DNA from: Desulfobacula sp. | GTDB lineage: Bacteria > Desulfobacterota > Desulfobacteria > Desulfobacterales > Desulfobacteraceae | NCBI GenBank assembly: GCA_029940235.1 | Contig: JAOZRI010000017.1 | Coordinates: 1 to 16,228, forward strand | DNA: 16,228 nt | Direction: 5' to 3' | Part shown: in pieces, positions 14,762 through 16,228 of the stretch | How the letters are laid out: the number at the start of each line of letters is the position of its first letter | Position numbering within the stretch: position 1 is the stretch's first letter | The notes under the pieces: generated by a model | What the model saw: only the letters and a program-made list of their open reading frames with translations | Databases searched by the model: none | Told to the model about the DNA's origin: nothing | Translations under genes and position numbers: made by a program

Positions 14762-15742
14762 ATGGATACACAAGAGAAAAAAATTGTCACCATTGGCGGA
14801 GGAAGCGGTCAATTCATTTTTTTATCAGGATTAAGAGATCTTGAAGATATACAGATAACCGCCATTGTTTCCATGGTGGATTCAGGAGGAAGTACTGGCA
14901 GATTGAGAGATGAACTTGGAATTCTTCCTCCCGGAGATATCTTAAAATGTATACTTGCCCTCTCTCCGTATCAAGATTCCTGTAGGTCCATCCTGCTTAA
15001 ACGTTTTCAAAAAGACCGCCGCCTGGCAGGTCACAGTGCTGGCAACATGCTTTTAACAATGCTTTCAAGATACACAGGAAATTTTCCTGGCGGCGTAATG
15101 GCACTTGCTGAAATACTTGATGTGGACGGTACTATTCTACCTGTTACAATAGACAGGGCAACTCTGGTAGCTGAACTTACAAACGGACAGCGCATATACG
15201 GGGAAGAAGCCATTGATCTGCCAAGGGGTACACAACGAGAACAGATACGAGATGTATTTTTAGTCCCCCACCACCACTCTTCAATTTCAGTTTATCCACC
15301 GGTGTTAGATGCAATTGAACATGCAGACTATATTTTTATCGGCCCTGGAGATCTGTTTACCAGTATTATACCTAATCTTATTGTTCCCGGAGTAAAAGAG
15401 GCTTTACAGAAAACATCTGCAAAAATATATTTCACCATTAATATAATGACCAAATTTGGAGAAACCCATAATTTTACAGGCAAAGATTTTGTTATAAATT
15501 TGGAAAAACGCCTTGGCCGGAAAATCGATGGCATAATTGGGAATAAGACAAAACCAATAAAACAAACCCTTGATAACTATCTTGAACAAAAATCAAATTT
15601 TGTAGATATAGATACAACTGACCCATTCTGGGAGAGCAGGAAAATACAAATGGATGACTTTTTAGATATAGATTCAATTATTGTCAGACATGCTCCAAAA
15701 AAACTGGCCAGTATTGTTCAAAAGATCATCCTCAAAAACTAA
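14762..15742 (+). CDS. yvcK: YvcK/CofD-like protein (putative gluconeogenesis factor)
   Basis: The 326-residue protein has the family's nucleotide/UDP-sugar-binding loop GGGSG (12-16) and the signature DSGGSTGRLRDELGILPPGD (40-59). AGHSAGN follows near 90, and a YIFIGPGDLFTSIIPNL segment later. In Bacillus, YvcK is needed for growth on gluconeogenic carbon sources and for normal cell shape, and binds UDP-sugars. The fold is shared with CofD, the F420 biosynthesis transferase, but length and lack of F420 neighbours favour YvcK. The ATG at 14762 has AAAGGA upstream at suitable spacing. Unlike Firmicutes, no rapZ or whiA neighbour is seen; crcB follows after 106 nt. Confidence 0.9.
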   Translation: MDTQEKKIVTIGGGSGQFIFLSGLRDLEDIQITAIVSMVDSGGSTGRLRDELGILPPGDILKCILALSPYQDSCRSILLKRFQKDRRLAGHSAGNMLLTMLSRYTGNFPGGVMALAEILDVDGTILPVTIDRATLVAELTNGQRIYGEEAIDLPRGTQREQIRDVFLVPHHHSSISVYPPVLDAIEHADYIFIGPGDLFTSIIPNLIVPGVKEALQKTSAKIYFTINIMTKFGETHNFTGKDFVINLEKRLGRKIDGIIGNKTKPIKQTLDNYLEQKSNFVDIDTTDPFWESRKIQMDDFLDIDSIIVRHAPKKLASIVQKIILKN

Positions 15743-15848
15743 CAAGTCATTGCAAGGTAAATATGCCTGCACTGGAAATTTTGTGCTTTACAATTACAAA
15801 ATCAAACAATATTATTTTTTAAAAAATGACACATTTTACGGGGATACA
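15743..15848 (+). other. YvcK-crcB spacer, no riboswitch recognised
   Basis: These 106 nt are AT-rich and hold one small bulged stem (TGCA-a-GG with CCTGCA) and a TTTTTTAAAAAA palindrome. I looked for the fluoride (crcB-type) riboswitch core and did not recognise it. An upstream in-frame extension of crcB through here is unlikely because it would overlap the previous gene out of frame. Confidence 0.5.
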
Positions 15849-16226
15849 ATGATTAAAATACTGATGATAGGAATGGGTGGATTTACAGGTTCTGTCTGCC
15901 GGCATCTTACCTATGAGTTTTCCAATAAAGTTTTTAATGAACCATTTCTCCCATATGGCACAATAATAGTTAATATAGCTGGATGCCTTTTTATAGGTTT
16001 TCTGGGCGGGTTGTTTGAAACAAGACAACTGTTCACCTCGGAAATCCGTGCATTGATCCTTGTTGGTTTTCTGGGAGGATTTACAACATTTTCAACCTTT
16101 GGATATGAGATATTTACAATTGCAAAAAATGGACAATATGTAGCTGCCATTACACACCTTATGATCCACCTGGTTCTTGGTTTTGGAGCTGTCTGGCTTG
16201 GATTTTCCATTTATAAATATTTATAA
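15849..16226 (+). CDS. crcB: Fluoride efflux channel CrcB (Fluc)
   Basis: This 125-residue, very hydrophobic protein has about four membrane helices, the usual Fluc length. The N-terminal GGFTGSVCRH resembles the family's GGxxGAxxRY motif. GTIIVNIAGCLFIGFL at 37-52 contains the pore Asn, and GFLGGFTTFSTFGYE at 73-87 contains the Phe-box and TFSTF signature. Fluc channels are dual-topology dimers that export fluoride. The ATG at 15849 is supported by GGGGA about 5 nt upstream. The open frame continues upstream but overlaps the YvcK-like gene and has no better start. The stop codon lies 2 nt before the window edge, so the gene is complete. Confidence 0.95.
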   Translation: MIKILMIGMGGFTGSVCRHLTYEFSNKVFNEPFLPYGTIIVNIAGCLFIGFLGGLFETRQLFTSEIRALILVGFLGGFTTFSTFGYEIFTIAKNGQYVAAITHLMIHLVLGFGAVWLGFSIYKYL

Positions 16227-16228
16227 CT

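Noticed and set aside
15743..15848. Fluoride riboswitch before crcB
   Set aside because: I could not match the conserved crcB-motif core by eye; a covariance search would be decisive.
15681..15848. N-terminal extension of crcB by 56 codons
   Set aside because: It overlaps the YvcK-like gene out of frame and lacks a ribosome binding site, while ATG at 15849 has GGGGA upstream and begins a normal Fluc N-terminus.
1..16228. CRISPR arrays, insertion sequences, prophage or defence genes
   Set aside because: No regularly spaced repeats, transposase or integrase-like frames, or defence-type proteins were found; all confident genes are housekeeping.

Overview
The window is about 16.2 kb of AT-rich, housekeeping-type chromosome. 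It probably comes from a low-GC sulfate-reducing deltaproteobacterium (Desulfobacterota, Desulfobacteraceae-like). That placement is inference: it rests on gene order, protein style and base composition, because no search was run. There are no mobile elements, CRISPR arrays, phage genes or defence genes. Nearly all of it is core translation, transcription and RNA-metabolism machinery.

Minus strand, read from high to low coordinates. A TadA-like nucleoside deaminase (12698-12174) comes first. A strong promoter then drives infC (non-canonical ATA start), rpmI, rplT, pheS (TTG start) and pheT, the classic IF3-L35-L20-PheRS cluster. A single tRNA-Gly(CCC) gene with its own likely promoter and terminator follows. 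The second cluster is rimP, nusA, infB, rbfA, truB and rpsO, ending in the first 12 codons of pnp at the left edge. It makes a ribosome-maturation factor, NusA, IF2, a 30S-assembly factor, tRNA pseudouridine-55 synthase, S15 and PNPase. This is the widely conserved nusA-infB superoperon, here without ylxR, ylxP or nrnA-like genes.

Plus strand, from a 268-bp divergent intergenic region. A dGTPase-like HD hydrolase (12967-14076), a YkgJ-type cysteine-cluster protein (14104-14658), a YvcK/CofD-like protein (14762-15742) and a CrcB fluoride channel (15849-16226) follow in order. They are probably one or two transcription units.

The most interesting content is RNA regulation rather than new proteins. 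There is a very long two-part hairpin in the pnp leader, positioned like an RNase III processing site. A wobble-containing long stem lies in the rpsO leader, a candidate S15 autoregulatory element. Hairpins lie immediately upstream of truB and of rpmI. infC starts at ATA behind a perfect Shine-Dalgarno. The tadA/dgt divergent region holds repeated TGTWACA words and several inverted repeats. I found no convincing previously undescribed protein system.
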